In this document: positions 15,239 through 23,240 of the stretch, piece after piece
How positions within the stretch are numbered: position 1 is the stretch's first letter
Layout: each line of letters starts with the position of its first letter
From: RH-AL1 sp965198715
GTDB taxonomy: Bacteria > Pseudomonadota > Alphaproteobacteria > Rhizobiales > Beijerinckiaceae
Assembly: GCA_965198715.1 (NCBI GenBank)
Contig: CBDAPV010000002.1
Location: forward strand, 62,001 to 126,000
Direction: 5' to 3'
Length of the DNA: 64,000 nucleotides
Translations under genes and position numbers: made by a program
Notes under the pieces: generated by a model
Seen by the model: the letters and a program-made list of their open reading frames with translations, nothing else
Told to the model about the DNA's origin: nothing
The model's database searches: none

Positions 15239-15527
15239 TTATTCCATCGAAGCCAGGACGATCGCTCGAGCAATATCGCGTTTCTGGCTGCTCTTGTCAC
15301 CTCCGCACAGCAGAAGCACGATCTCGGTGCCGGTTGCTTGTAGTAGACGCGGTACCCCGGCCCGTAGTCGACCCTCATTTCGCTGACGCCCTGGCCGACA
15401 GATCGGACATCGCCGGGATTGCCGAGGGCCATACGGCGAAGCCGCGCCGAAATGCGGCGACGGCGCGCCCGTCGCGTAAGCCGGCAAACCAATCGGCGAA
15501 AGCTTCAGTCTGGCGGATGAGGATCAT
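15239..15527 (-). pseudogene. HI1419-type RelE/ParE-fold toxin, frameshifted
   Basis: Three frames together spell a normal toxin. From ATG 15527 comes MILIRQTEAFADWFAGLRDG. The next frame gives RISARLRRMALGNPGDVRSV and MRVDYGPGYRVYYKQ, and the last frame TGTEIVLLLCGGDKSSQKRD to ARAIVLASME. The breaks are near 15465 and 15338, each equivalent to one lost base. The translated first frame ends after about 50 residues, so no active toxin is expected unless there is sequencing error or recoding. Confidence 0.85.
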
Positions 15528-15551
15528 AGGCTGTCACCTCCGGCCCGCCTC

Positions 15552-15583
15552 GGCATCTTCAGCGTTGCGATAAACGCCGCTTC
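15552..15583 (-). repeat. Short third copy of the lepA 3' terminus
   Basis: The sequence gcatcttcagcg..gcgat.aacgcc matches the last ~30 bases of lepA at 15924-15955 with a handful of mismatches. With the copy at 14732 it brackets the toxin-antitoxin module. Confidence 0.5.
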
Positions 15584-15657
15584 CAAGACCGCCCATCGCC
15601 TCCCGCCAAGCATGAAACTTTTGTCATGTCGCCGAACGACCACTCGGATTCGACCCT

Positions 15658-15737
15658 TGTCGCGGTTCGCGCCGATGGCCGGGTTTTATGTCGCGGTACG
15701 CTGACACCGGCCCCTGTTTGTGTCGCGGTACCCTGAC
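15658..15737. repeat. Three spaced 17-bp repeats, IS-end-like
   Basis: tgtcgcggt-based repeats start at 15658, 15689 and 15721; the last two share tgtcgcggtac.ctgac. A regular 31-32 base spacing of such units is seen at the ends of IS21-family elements, where transposase binds repeated sites. No transposase remains, so this could be one end of a lost element. Confidence 0.5.
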
Positions 15738-15918
15738 TTTGGCAGGGCCACATGTCAGGCTACGCGACGCGGCAGGGCCGCGTTCCCGAGGGCGGCTGGA
15801 GGTGGACGCGTCGTTTGAAACCGGTTAAGATACCTAAATCATTCCAGCCGCTTCGGCAAGACACCGAGAGCGCCCGGTGCCTCTGCCGAAACCCGTCCCG
15901 AGCGTCATGCCGAACCCC

Positions 15919-17721
15919 TCACTCCATCTTCAGCGCCGCGATGAACGCCTCCTGCGGGATCTCCACCTTGCCGAACTGCCGCATCTTCTTCTTGCCGGCC
16001 TTCTGCTTCTCCAGCAGCTTGCGCTTGCGGGAGACGTCGCCGCCGTAGCACTTGGCGGTGACGTCCTTGCGCATGGCGCGCACGGTCTCGCGGGCGATGA
16101 TCTTGCCGCCGATCGCGGCCTGCACGGGGATGACGAACATGTGGGCGGGGATGAGGTCCTTCAGCTTCTCCACCATCGCCCGGCCGCGGCCCTCGGCCCG
16201 GTCGCGGTGGACCAGCATGGAGAGGGCGTCGACGGGCTCGGCGTTGACCAGGATGTTCATGCGCACGAGGTCGCCCTCGCGGTAGTCGGTGATGGCGTAG
16301 TCGAAGCTGGCGTAGCCCTTCGAGATCGACTTCAGGCGGTCGTAGAAGTCGAACACCACCTCGTTCAGCGGCAGGTCGTAGACCGCCATGGCGCGGCTGC
16401 CGACGTAGTTGAGGTCGACCTGCACCCCGCGCCGCTCCTGGCAGAGCTTCAGCACGTTGCCGAGGTATTCGTCGGGCGTGAGGATGGTGGCGCGGATCCA
16501 CGGCTCCTCGATCGCCAGGATCTGCGTGGGGTCAGGCATGTCGGCGGGGTTGTGCAGGCTGACCTGGGTGCCATCGCGCAGCTTCATTTCGTAGACGACG
16601 CTGGGGGCGGTGGCGATGAGGTCGAGGTTGAACTCGCGCTCCAGCCGCTCCTGGATGATCTCGAGGTGCAGCAGGCCCAAAAAGCCGCAGCGGAAGCCGA
16701 AGCCGAGCGCGGCGGAGCTCTCCATCTCGTAGGAGAAGCTGGCGTCGTTGAGCCGGAGCCGGCCGACGGCGGCGCGCAGGGCCTCGAAATCGGCGGCATC
16801 GACCGGGAACAGGCCGCAGAACACCACCGGCTGCGCCGGCTTGAAGCCCGCCAGCGCCGCGTCGCAGGGCTTGCCGGCATCGGTGATGGTGTCGCCGACG
16901 CGGGTGTCGGCCACCTGCTTGATCTGCGCGGTGATGAAGCCCATCTCGCCCGGCCCGAGGCCGGCGGCGTCCTTCATCTTGGGCGTGAAGACGCCGATGC
17001 GGTCGACCTCGTAGCGCGCGTCGGCGCCCATCATCAGCACGCGCTGGCCCTTGCGCAGGCTGCCATCGAGCACCCGCACCAGCACCACCACGCCGAGGTA
17101 GGCGTCGTACCAGCTGTCGACCAGCAGCGCCTTGAGCGGGGCCGCGGCGTCGCCCTTGGGCGGCGGCAGCCGCTTAACGATGGCCTCCAGCACCAGGTCG
17201 ATGCCGATGCCGGTCTTGGCCGAGATCGGCACGGCGTCCGACGCATCGATGCCGATGACGTCCTCGATCTGCTGCTTCACCCGCTCGGGCTCGGCCGCCG
17301 GCAGGTCGATCTTGTTCAGCACCGGCACGATCTCGTGGCCGGCCTCGATGGCGGCGTAGACGTTGGCCAGTGTCTGAGCTTCCACGCCCTGGGAGGCGTC
17401 GACCACCAGCAGCGAGCCCTCGCAGGCGGCGAGCGAGCGGCTGACCTCGTAGCCGAAGTCGACGTGGCCGGGCGTGTCCATCAGGTTCAGGATGTAGGTC
17501 TTGCCGTCCTGCGCCTTGTACTCGAGCCGCACCGTCTGCGCCTTGATGGTGATGCCGCGCTCGCGCTCGATGTCCATGGAATCGAGCATCTGCTCGCCCA
17601 TGTCGCGCAGGGCCACGGTGCCGGTCTGCTGGATGAGCCGGTCGGCGAGCGTCGACTTGCCGTGGTCGATGTGCGCGACGATGGAGAAGTTGCGGATGTT
17701 GTCGAGCGGTGCGGTGGCCAT
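15919..17721 (-). CDS. lepA: Elongation factor 4
   Basis: A 600-residue LepA/EF4, full length. It is a ribosome-associated GTPase that back-translocates or remodels stalled ribosomes. The G1 motif AHIDHGKST is at residues 15-23, with DTPGHVDF (G3) and NKIDLP (G4) visible. The LepA-specific C-terminal domain, CYGGDVSRKRKLLEKQK to the end, is complete. The start MATAPLDNIRNFSIVAH is typical. Fragments of its 3' end occur at 14732 and 15552, so this end has been copied or targeted by insertions, but the gene itself is intact. Confidence 0.97.
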   Translation of the reverse strand: MATAPLDNIRNFSIVAHIDHGKSTLADRLIQQTGTVALRDMGEQMLDSMDIERERGITIKAQTVRLEYKAQDGKTYILNLMDTPGHVDFGYEVSRSLAACEGSLLVVDASQGVEAQTLANVYAAIEAGHEIVPVLNKIDLPAAEPERVKQQIEDVIGIDASDAVPISAKTGIGIDLVLEAIVKRLPPPKGDAAAPLKALLVDSWYDAYLGVVVLVRVLDGSLRKGQRVLMMGADARYEVDRIGVFTPKMKDAAGLGPGEMGFITAQIKQVADTRVGDTITDAGKPCDAALAGFKPAQPVVFCGLFPVDAADFEALRAAVGRLRLNDASFSYEMESSAALGFGFRCGFLGLLHLEIIQERLEREFNLDLIATAPSVVYEMKLRDGTQVSLHNPADMPDPTQILAIEEPWIRATILTPDEYLGNVLKLCQERRGVQVDLNYVGSRAMAVYDLPLNEVVFDFYDRLKSISKGYASFDYAITDYREGDLVRMNILVNAEPVDALSMLVHRDRAEGRGRAMVEKLKDLIPAHMFVIPVQAAIGGKIIARETVRAMRKDVTAKCYGGDVSRKRKLLEKQKAGKKKMRQFGKVEIPQEAFIAALKME

Positions 17722-17779
17722 GGCAGCGGCGTAGCAGGGGCGCGGGGGCGAGGGAAGGACGGGTTGCTCAGGCCGCCTC

Positions 17780-18541
17780 TCAGAACAGGCGCAGGTACCT
17801 GTAGCCGGAGAAGACGTCGTGCGGATCGAAGCCGACGAAGGTCGTGACGTCGAGGCCGGCGCTGAAGATGAGGCTGCCGATGATGGGGACCCACAGCACG
17901 ACGAAGATCAGGATGAAGCCGAGGCCGGCGGCCATCGCCATGCCGGCTGCGGCGTAGCGGCCGGGCAGGAAGGGGCGGATGATGCCGAACCCGTCGAGCC
18001 CGGGGATCGGCAGCAGGTTCAGCACGATCGCCGTGCCCTGGAAGAAGGCCAGCACCGCCAGCGCCGCCTCCATGTCCGAGGTCTCCTCGCCGTGCGGCGC
18101 GAGATGGTAGAGCAAGCCCAGCATGGCGAGGAACAGCAGGTTGGCCAACGGCCCGGCGGCGGAAACAGCGGAATCCCACCAGGCGCTGCGAATGGCGGCA
18201 TGGTTGATCCAGACCGCGCCGCCCGGCAGGCCGAAGCCGCCGATCACGATGTAGACCAGGGGCAGCAGGAGCGAGAGGAACGGGTCGGCGTATCTCAGCG
18301 GGTCCAGGCTGAGGTAGCCGCTGGTCGGGATCGAGTGGTCGCCGGCCTTGTAGGCGGTGACGGCGTGGCCGAACTCGTGCAGGCAGAGGCTGACGATCCA
18401 GCCGGTGATGACGAAGACCAGCACCGCCGCCTGACCCGCGACCAGCCCGTGCCACAGCGCGGCGCCCATGCCGGTGAAGAGCAGGCAGAGCACCAGGAAA
18501 TTGAGGCTCGGCAGATGGGTGGCATAAGGCAATCTGGTCAT
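17780..18541 (-). CDS. M50-family membrane metalloprotease
   Basis: A 253-residue membrane protein of the site-2-protease type. The zinc site HEFGH is at residues 55-59 inside a membrane segment. The third ligand Asp is in NLLPIPGLDGFG, at about residue 182. Around six membrane segments are visible. It lacks PDZ and CBS domains, so it belongs to the short M50 group; substrates are unknown. It lies 58 bases upstream of lepA on the same strand and may be cotranscribed with it. Confidence 0.88.
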   Translation of the reverse strand: MTRLPYATHLPSLNFLVLCLLFTGMGAALWHGLVAGQAAVLVFVITGWIVSLCLHEFGHAVTAYKAGDHSIPTSGYLSLDPLRYADPFLSLLLPLVYIVIGGFGLPGGAVWINHAAIRSAWWDSAVSAAGPLANLLFLAMLGLLYHLAPHGEETSDMEAALAVLAFFQGTAIVLNLLPIPGLDGFGIIRPFLPGRYAAAGMAMAAGLGFILIFVVLWVPIIGSLIFSAGLDVTTFVGFDPHDVFSGYRYLRLF

Positions 18542-18872
18542 ATGGTCTGAGAATCGCGGGAATGGCGGCGCCCCTTAACATCGCCCGGCGGCTTGCGGAA
18601 GCCGAGCCCCCGCAGCGATCCAACCGCGGTCTATCGGGCGCGCAGCTGCGGGCCCGCCAGCAGCAGTGCTGCTTCTGCGATTAACGCGGCGCCTCAGCAG
18701 ACGATCCGGTTCTGACCTACGGCGTTGTTTCCGCTAGTATTTGGGTGCAACACGTTTTATCAAATCTTGTCTTTTCGCAGCTTCGCCTTCTTCATGGTTG
18801 CCTATGTCGTAAGCGCCTCTATAATGGAGAGCGGGCAATTCGTGTCCCTTATTTTCTCGGAAGGCTGACCAG
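18542..18872. other. Divergent intergenic region, no gene seen
   Basis: These 331 bases separate the metalloprotease and the ferritin-like gene, which diverge. The right part is AT-richer (about 18720-18860) and probably holds the ferritin-like gene's promoter. GGAAGG at about 18860 is its likely ribosome binding site. No clear operator is seen. Confidence 0.5.
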
Positions 18873-19778
18873 ATGACCATTGACGTTGGAACGACCACGG
18901 AGCGCGATCTTCTCACGAAGAGCGGCCGTCGTTCGTTCCTCAAGGGCCTCGGCTACGGTGCAGCCGGTGCTGCCGCCGGTGGCCTCGCGATGGCCGCCGC
19001 CACCACGCCCGCCGCCGCTACGGCTTCGGTCGACATCCAGATCCTGACGTTCGCACTGAACCTCGAATATCTCGAGTCTTCGTTCTACCTGATCGCCGCC
19101 ACCGGCTCGGGCCTCCCCGGCGCCGATCGCGGCGGCACCCCCGGCACGGTCACCGGCGGCCGCAAGGTCACCTTCACGAGCCCGATCAACCAGGCCTACG
19201 CCAACGAGCTCGCCGTGGAAGAGCAGACCCACGTGGAGTTCCTGCGTTCCGCTATCGCCGCCACCGGCTCTGTGCCGATCTCGATGCCGAACATCGATTT
19301 CTCGCAGAGTTTCGCCACCGCCGCCCAGGCGGCTGGATTGGGCGCCGGCTTCGACGCGTTCGCCAACGACACGAACTTCCTGCTCGCCTCCTACATCTTC
19401 GAGGACGTTGGCGTCACCGCCTACCACGGCGCGCTGACCTCGATCACCAACAAGGTGTACCTCGACAAGGCATCCGGCATCATGGCCACCGAGGCGTACC
19501 ATGCCGGTATCGTGCGCACCGCCCTTTTCGCGGCCGGGGCGGCGAACGCGACGCAGGCGATCTCGTTTCTCCGCCAGCAATTGTCCGGTGTCGCCGGCAC
19601 CCCGGCCCAGGGCAACGATCATGGCGTCGGCACGACCGCGGCCCCCACGATCGTCGATGCCGACGGCAACGCGATCGCCTGGGACCGCACCACGCGCCAA
19701 GTGCTCAACGTGGTCTACGGCTCGGTGAACGCCTCGTCCGGCCTGTTCTTCCCTACAGGTGTCAACATGCCGACGTAA
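18873..19778 (+). CDS. Tat-exported ferritin-like domain protein
   Basis: A 301-residue protein. A twin-arginine signal SGRRSFLKG is followed by a Gly/Ala-rich hydrophobic stretch ending near residue 50 (PAAATA). The rest is a ferritin-like four-helix bundle (ferritin_2 / desiccation-related type). Likely metal ligands are Glu in NLEYLESSF, Glu and His in EEQTHVEFL, Glu in YIFEDVG and Glu-His in TEAYHAG. Tat export fits a folded, metal-loaded protein. The C-terminal part (QGNDHGVGT, DRTTRQVLNVVYG, GLFFPTGV) is shared with the N-terminal half of the next gene. Activity is unknown. Confidence 0.87.
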   Translation: MTIDVGTTTERDLLTKSGRRSFLKGLGYGAAGAAAGGLAMAAATTPAAATASVDIQILTFALNLEYLESSFYLIAATGSGLPGADRGGTPGTVTGGRKVTFTSPINQAYANELAVEEQTHVEFLRSAIAATGSVPISMPNIDFSQSFATAAQAAGLGAGFDAFANDTNFLLASYIFEDVGVTAYHGALTSITNKVYLDKASGIMATEAYHAGIVRTALFAAGAANATQAISFLRQQLSGVAGTPAQGNDHGVGTTAAPTIVDADGNAIAWDRTTRQVLNVVYGSVNASSGLFFPTGVNMPT

Positions 19779-19807
19779 GGTCGAACCTGACGGTTCTTTG
19801 ATCATCG

Positions 19808-19838
19808 AATCGGCCGGGAAATCCGGCCGATTTTTTTT
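19808..19838 (+). terminator. Strong rho-independent terminator
   Basis: A perfect 10-bp stem AATCGGCCGG / CCGGCCGATT (19808-19817 and 19823-19832) with loop GAAAT and a run of eight T's. It isolates the Tat ferritin-like gene from the fusion gene downstream. Confidence 0.93.
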
Positions 19839-19983
19839 GTTTCTTCTTTGAGCATTCGCGGTCGATCACGTTGCATCAGGGCCGTACCAAGCGGAAAAGC
19901 GTTGACCTGCCCTCGACCGCGGTCGAGAAGGCTGTCCGGCGAAGCTGATCACGACACGCTCCTGGAAACATGAGGGGCGGCTC

Positions 19984-21978
19984 ATGCCTTCGGAGGGGAT
20001 CGAGGCGGCTTGGACCAGCATGGGGACGAGAGCTGACGTGATCACCGTTGAGCATGCGCAGCGCGTCGAAGAAAACCTCCAAGGCCTGACACACCTCCTC
20101 AATCTCGAATACCTCCAGGCCGAATTCTACGCGCGTGCGCTCGACGGCAACGGCCTCGGCGAGATCGAGCGCGGCGTCGATGCCGGCTCCGTCATTGGCG
20201 GCCGTGCCGTGTCTTTCACCAATCCCCTGGTCGCCGCCTTCGTCAAAAGCTGCGCAAAGGAAGAGCGTGATCACATCCTGATCCTGCGCGAGATGATCGT
20301 CGAACTCGGCGCGGAGCCCGTCTCCTCTCCCAAGATCGATCTCGATCGTAGTTTTACGATGGTCATGCGGGCGGCCATGATCGTCGAGCAGGACGTCTCC
20401 TTCGACGCTTTCGCAAACGACACAAACCTGATGTTTGCAGCTTACGTGTTCGAGGACGTGGTGGGGACCGCCTACCAGGGCGTGCTCACGGCGACGGCGG
20501 AGGCGCAGCACCTTTCCCGCCTCACTGCGATCGCGACGGCCGAAGCCGGGCACTCGGCGCTCGTGCGCGCGATGCTCTTGATAGTCGGTCTGACTCATCA
20601 GACGAACGCGATCTCGGTGCTGCGCCAGAGGCTGTGCGGCCTCATGAACACCTGTTTCCAAGGGAGCGATCACGGTGTCGGCACATTGCACCAGCCAACC
20701 CTGCTCGCCGTCGATGGCCGCTCGATAGGTTGGAGCCGAACGAGCGCGCAATGCCTCCAGATCCTCTACGGGAATGCGGAGGGCACACCGGGCTGGTTCT
20801 TTCCGGATGGAATCCGCGAGCTCTCGGCGCCGCTCGATCAGCGCTACACGCTAACTTACCTAGGCTCACTGGCTAGTTCACCTTCCCACGATCCTGTAGC
20901 GCGCGAGCTTCGCACTTTTCCCAGCGAAAGGGTGGAGGTGCCCTCCATCCGCTGGGACGTCTCGAAGCTGCCGTTGTTCGAGACGCGCGGGGACATCGGC
21001 GCGAACGTGACGCTGGACCACTATAACTCGACGAGCCCGCGCGTCCTGGAGCTCGACGAGGCCATGATCTTCGGTGCCGTCGGCATCGTTGCCGCGCGCG
21101 ATGTCGTCGTGCAGGAAACGTTGTGGCACACAGAATGGAGTCGCCACCACTATCGCCAGATCGGCGACACCTTCGCCTTCCGTCCGCCGTCACTGGAAAG
21201 GCTGCCGGGCACGACGGTCTCAATCCTGACGGGAGCGGCGGAAAGCTACTGGCATTCGATCGTCGATGCGGCGCTCCGCCTGATCCTGATCGACGACGAG
21301 CTTTGGGGACGGACCACGCGGCTTCTTGTGCCCTCGACCGGCCTTCGCCAGCAAGAGTTCGTCGAGCTTTTCGAGATACCCGCGAGTGTGGAGGTCCGCA
21401 GCGTTCTGCCGCGCGAATGCTTTCTCGCTGAGACGCTGATCCTCCCCTCGAGCCTGCATGGCATGTTCGACTTCCACGCCTCGCTGACCAATGCGTTCTT
21501 CGATCGTTTGCTCACCCGCGCCGGACCCGCGCCGCGCACGGCTGCGCGGCGCATCTTCGTGGATCGTCGAGGATCCAACCTGCGCAGCCTCGTCTGCGAA
21601 GATCAGTTGATCGCCGCGCTTCCCGGCTTCCAACCCGTGCGTTTAGAGGCCCTTTCCCTGCGCGAGCAGGCGCGTCTTTTCGCCGAGGCCGACATCATCG
21701 TCGCGCCGCATGGTGCAGGCTTGTCGAACATCGGTTTTGCGAGACCGGGCACCATCGTCATCGAGCTGATGATGGACACCTATCGCAACTGGTGCTTCCG
21801 ACGGCTGGCCGCCGCCCGTGGGCTCACCTACTTCTGCGTGCTCGGGCGATCCCTCGATCCCGGCAAGGCGACGGAATCGGTTCACCTCCAGACCTGGATT
21901 GTCGAAATCGCCGACGTGCAGAATGCCGTCGCGCAAGCCGAAGATCTGCTGGTCTCGCGGCAGGGCACGCGCGCATAG
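19984..21978 (+). CDS. Ferritin-like domain fused to GT61-type glycosyltransferase
   Basis: A 664-residue two-domain protein with no signal peptide. Residues about 30-285 match the whole preceding ferritin-like protein, with ligand-like residues kept: NLEYLQAEFY, EERDHILIL, YVFEDVV and AEAGHSALV, and the tail QGSDHGVGT with GWFFPDGIR. Residues about 330-650 look like a DUF563/GT61 glycosyltransferase: ESYWHSIVDAALRL (about 420), IFVDRRGSNLRSL, and ADIIVAPHGAGLSNIGFA (about 570). GT61 enzymes transfer sugars to polysaccharides or proteins. No frameshift or stop separates the parts, so the fusion is real in this sequence. The ferritin-like part may bind metal or mediate pairing with its neighbour; this is inference. 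Confidence 0.85.
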   Translation: MPSEGIEAAWTSMGTRADVITVEHAQRVEENLQGLTHLLNLEYLQAEFYARALDGNGLGEIERGVDAGSVIGGRAVSFTNPLVAAFVKSCAKEERDHILILREMIVELGAEPVSSPKIDLDRSFTMVMRAAMIVEQDVSFDAFANDTNLMFAAYVFEDVVGTAYQGVLTATAEAQHLSRLTAIATAEAGHSALVRAMLLIVGLTHQTNAISVLRQRLCGLMNTCFQGSDHGVGTLHQPTLLAVDGRSIGWSRTSAQCLQILYGNAEGTPGWFFPDGIRELSAPLDQRYTLTYLGSLASSPSHDPVARELRTFPSERVEVPSIRWDVSKLPLFETRGDIGANVTLDHYNSTSPRVLELDEAMIFGAVGIVAARDVVVQETLWHTEWSRHHYRQIGDTFAFRPPSLERLPGTTVSILTGAAESYWHSIVDAALRLILIDDELWGRTTRLLVPSTGLRQQEFVELFEIPASVEVRSVLPRECFLAETLILPSSLHGMFDFHASLTNAFFDRLLTRAGPAPRTAARRIFVDRRGSNLRSLVCEDQLIAALPGFQPVRLEALSLREQARLFAEADIIVAPHGAGLSNIGFARPGTIVIELMMDTYRNWCFRRLAAARGLTYFCVLGRSLDPGKATESVHLQTWIVEIADVQNAVAQAEDLLVSRQGTRA

Positions 21979-22027
21979 GATTGAACCAGACGGGCAACGG
22001 CTTAGCGCTGCTTGTCGGAGCAAGTCC

Positions 22028-22050
22028 GCAAGAGCGAATATTGCTCTTGC
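22028..22050 (+). terminator. Hairpin after the fusion gene
   Basis: A perfect 8-bp inverted repeat GCAAGAGC / GCTCTTGC with a 7-base loop lies 50 bases past the stop codon. No U run follows, so terminator function is uncertain. Confidence 0.4.
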
Positions 22051-22121
22051 TGTAACCACACTAATGCTGATTGGGTGATGTAGAAAAAACTAAATCTGAC
22101 CTCGACTTGTTCCTAATACAA

Positions 22122-22149
22122 AATTTCGACGCGACGGCTTCGACGTCGC
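22122..22149 (-). terminator. Possible terminator of the methyltransferase gene
   Basis: On the minus strand GCGACG, 7-base loop, CGTCGC is followed by GTCGAAATTTTG, a weak U-rich tail. It begins three bases past the methyltransferase stop. Confidence 0.4.
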
Positions 22150-22151
22150 TG

Positions 22152-23015
22152 TCAGTAATCCCAAGTAGCGCGTGTGACGATCTTATCGTGTCCCCAATAG
22201 AAGCGGCCGAGGATATCGTCGACCGGCACGCCTGTCCGCATAGGCACGATGCACACGAAGTCGCGGTGCAAAGGGCGGTCGAAACCCATGATGGGCTTCG
22301 GCAGGTGCTTGGCGGCATCATAAGTCCAAAGGCCAGTGTCCGGAACGGGCTGTTCCGCGTTGTATAGCCAATGGTTCTGGCTGTTATCAATCGGCTCGGT
22401 CAGCGCGAGAAGAAAGTCACGGCAGCCGATGCCGTAAAGGATGGCCTGAAGGTCGTTGACCCGGACCTTGCAGGTGTGATCGCGCATGAGCGAATGCAAT
22501 GCCTTTATTCCATGAGCTTCGAGATAGTCTTCGTCGTCGAAGACCGGTCCCGAAATCAGCAGGTAGTCTCGGCAGAGCATGCGCAGGCTGCGCAGCACGC
22601 GCTCGATATGCGCTAAGCTGGGCAAGTGCTCGAGGATGTGGCTGCAGACGGCAAAGTCGACGCAAGCGGCTTCGGTCGTGAGATCGCACACATCGTAGAG
22701 CGCGACCTCAATGCCCCGGTCGAGCGCTTGCCGAACGAACGCCGGTTCCAAGTCGAACCCTAGGCCCTTGCGACCGCCCTGCCGCGCCGCGATGGTGAAA
22801 CCGCCGCCATCGCAAGTTCCGAGGTCGACGAAATCGTAAGCGCCTCGCCGCAGCGCCGCTATATAGCCCTCGGTCTTGAAGCGCAGATCTTCGTTCGCGG
22901 ACGCGAGACCGTTTCCGTCGGAGGACAACACGTCCTTGTCCCCGGCAGAGGGGCGCTCGGCCATTTTCGTCTTGAACAACGTGCTCAGGCGCATCACCAT
23001 CGATCGAAGCTCCAC
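22152..23015 (-). CDS. Class I SAM-dependent methyltransferase
   Basis: A 287-residue protein. Motif I is DFVDLGTCDGGGF, followed by the acidic residue in GLGFDLEP and CSHILEHLP, the usual Rossmann methyltransferase pattern for residues about 60-150. The C-terminal 120 residues are His- and Trp-rich (QNHWLYN, FYWGHDKIV) and unassigned. The substrate is unknown. It is convergent with the ferritin-GT61 fusion; sugar or lipid methylation would fit that neighbour, but this is a guess. The base composition is slightly lower in G+C than its neighbours. Confidence 0.78.
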   Translation of the reverse strand: MELRSMVMRLSTLFKTKMAERPSAGDKDVLSSDGNGLASANEDLRFKTEGYIAALRRGAYDFVDLGTCDGGGFTIAARQGGRKGLGFDLEPAFVRQALDRGIEVALYDVCDLTTEAACVDFAVCSHILEHLPSLAHIERVLRSLRMLCRDYLLISGPVFDDEDYLEAHGIKALHSLMRDHTCKVRVNDLQAILYGIGCRDFLLALTEPIDNSQNHWLYNAEQPVPDTGLWTYDAAKHLPKPIMGFDRPLHRDFVCIVPMRTGVPVDDILGRFYWGHDKIVTRATWDY

Positions 23016-23240
23016 GATATTTAGCCCTCTTTAGCAGCAAGTGTCCCGGAGTTCGAAAGGTGCACTTTCCGGCATCGACGCTGGCCACAGCCACGCTCGC
23101 CGGCTTCCTCGTCACTTGCGTTCCTGATCCGATCGAGCCACGCGCCCTAATCGATCGAGACCGTTCCATGATGCCGCAACCGACCAGAAGCATTCGCGGG
23201 AGCAGGACGACGCATGCCCGGATCGGACCGACACCCTCGA

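Larger units (their letters stand above)
15528..15918. other. Gap with lepA-tail and IS-end-like remnants
   Basis: These 391 bases lie between the toxin remnant and the lepA stop codon. They hold the short lepA-like tail at 15552 and three spaced repeats at 15658-15737. I see no gene. Confidence 0.6.
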
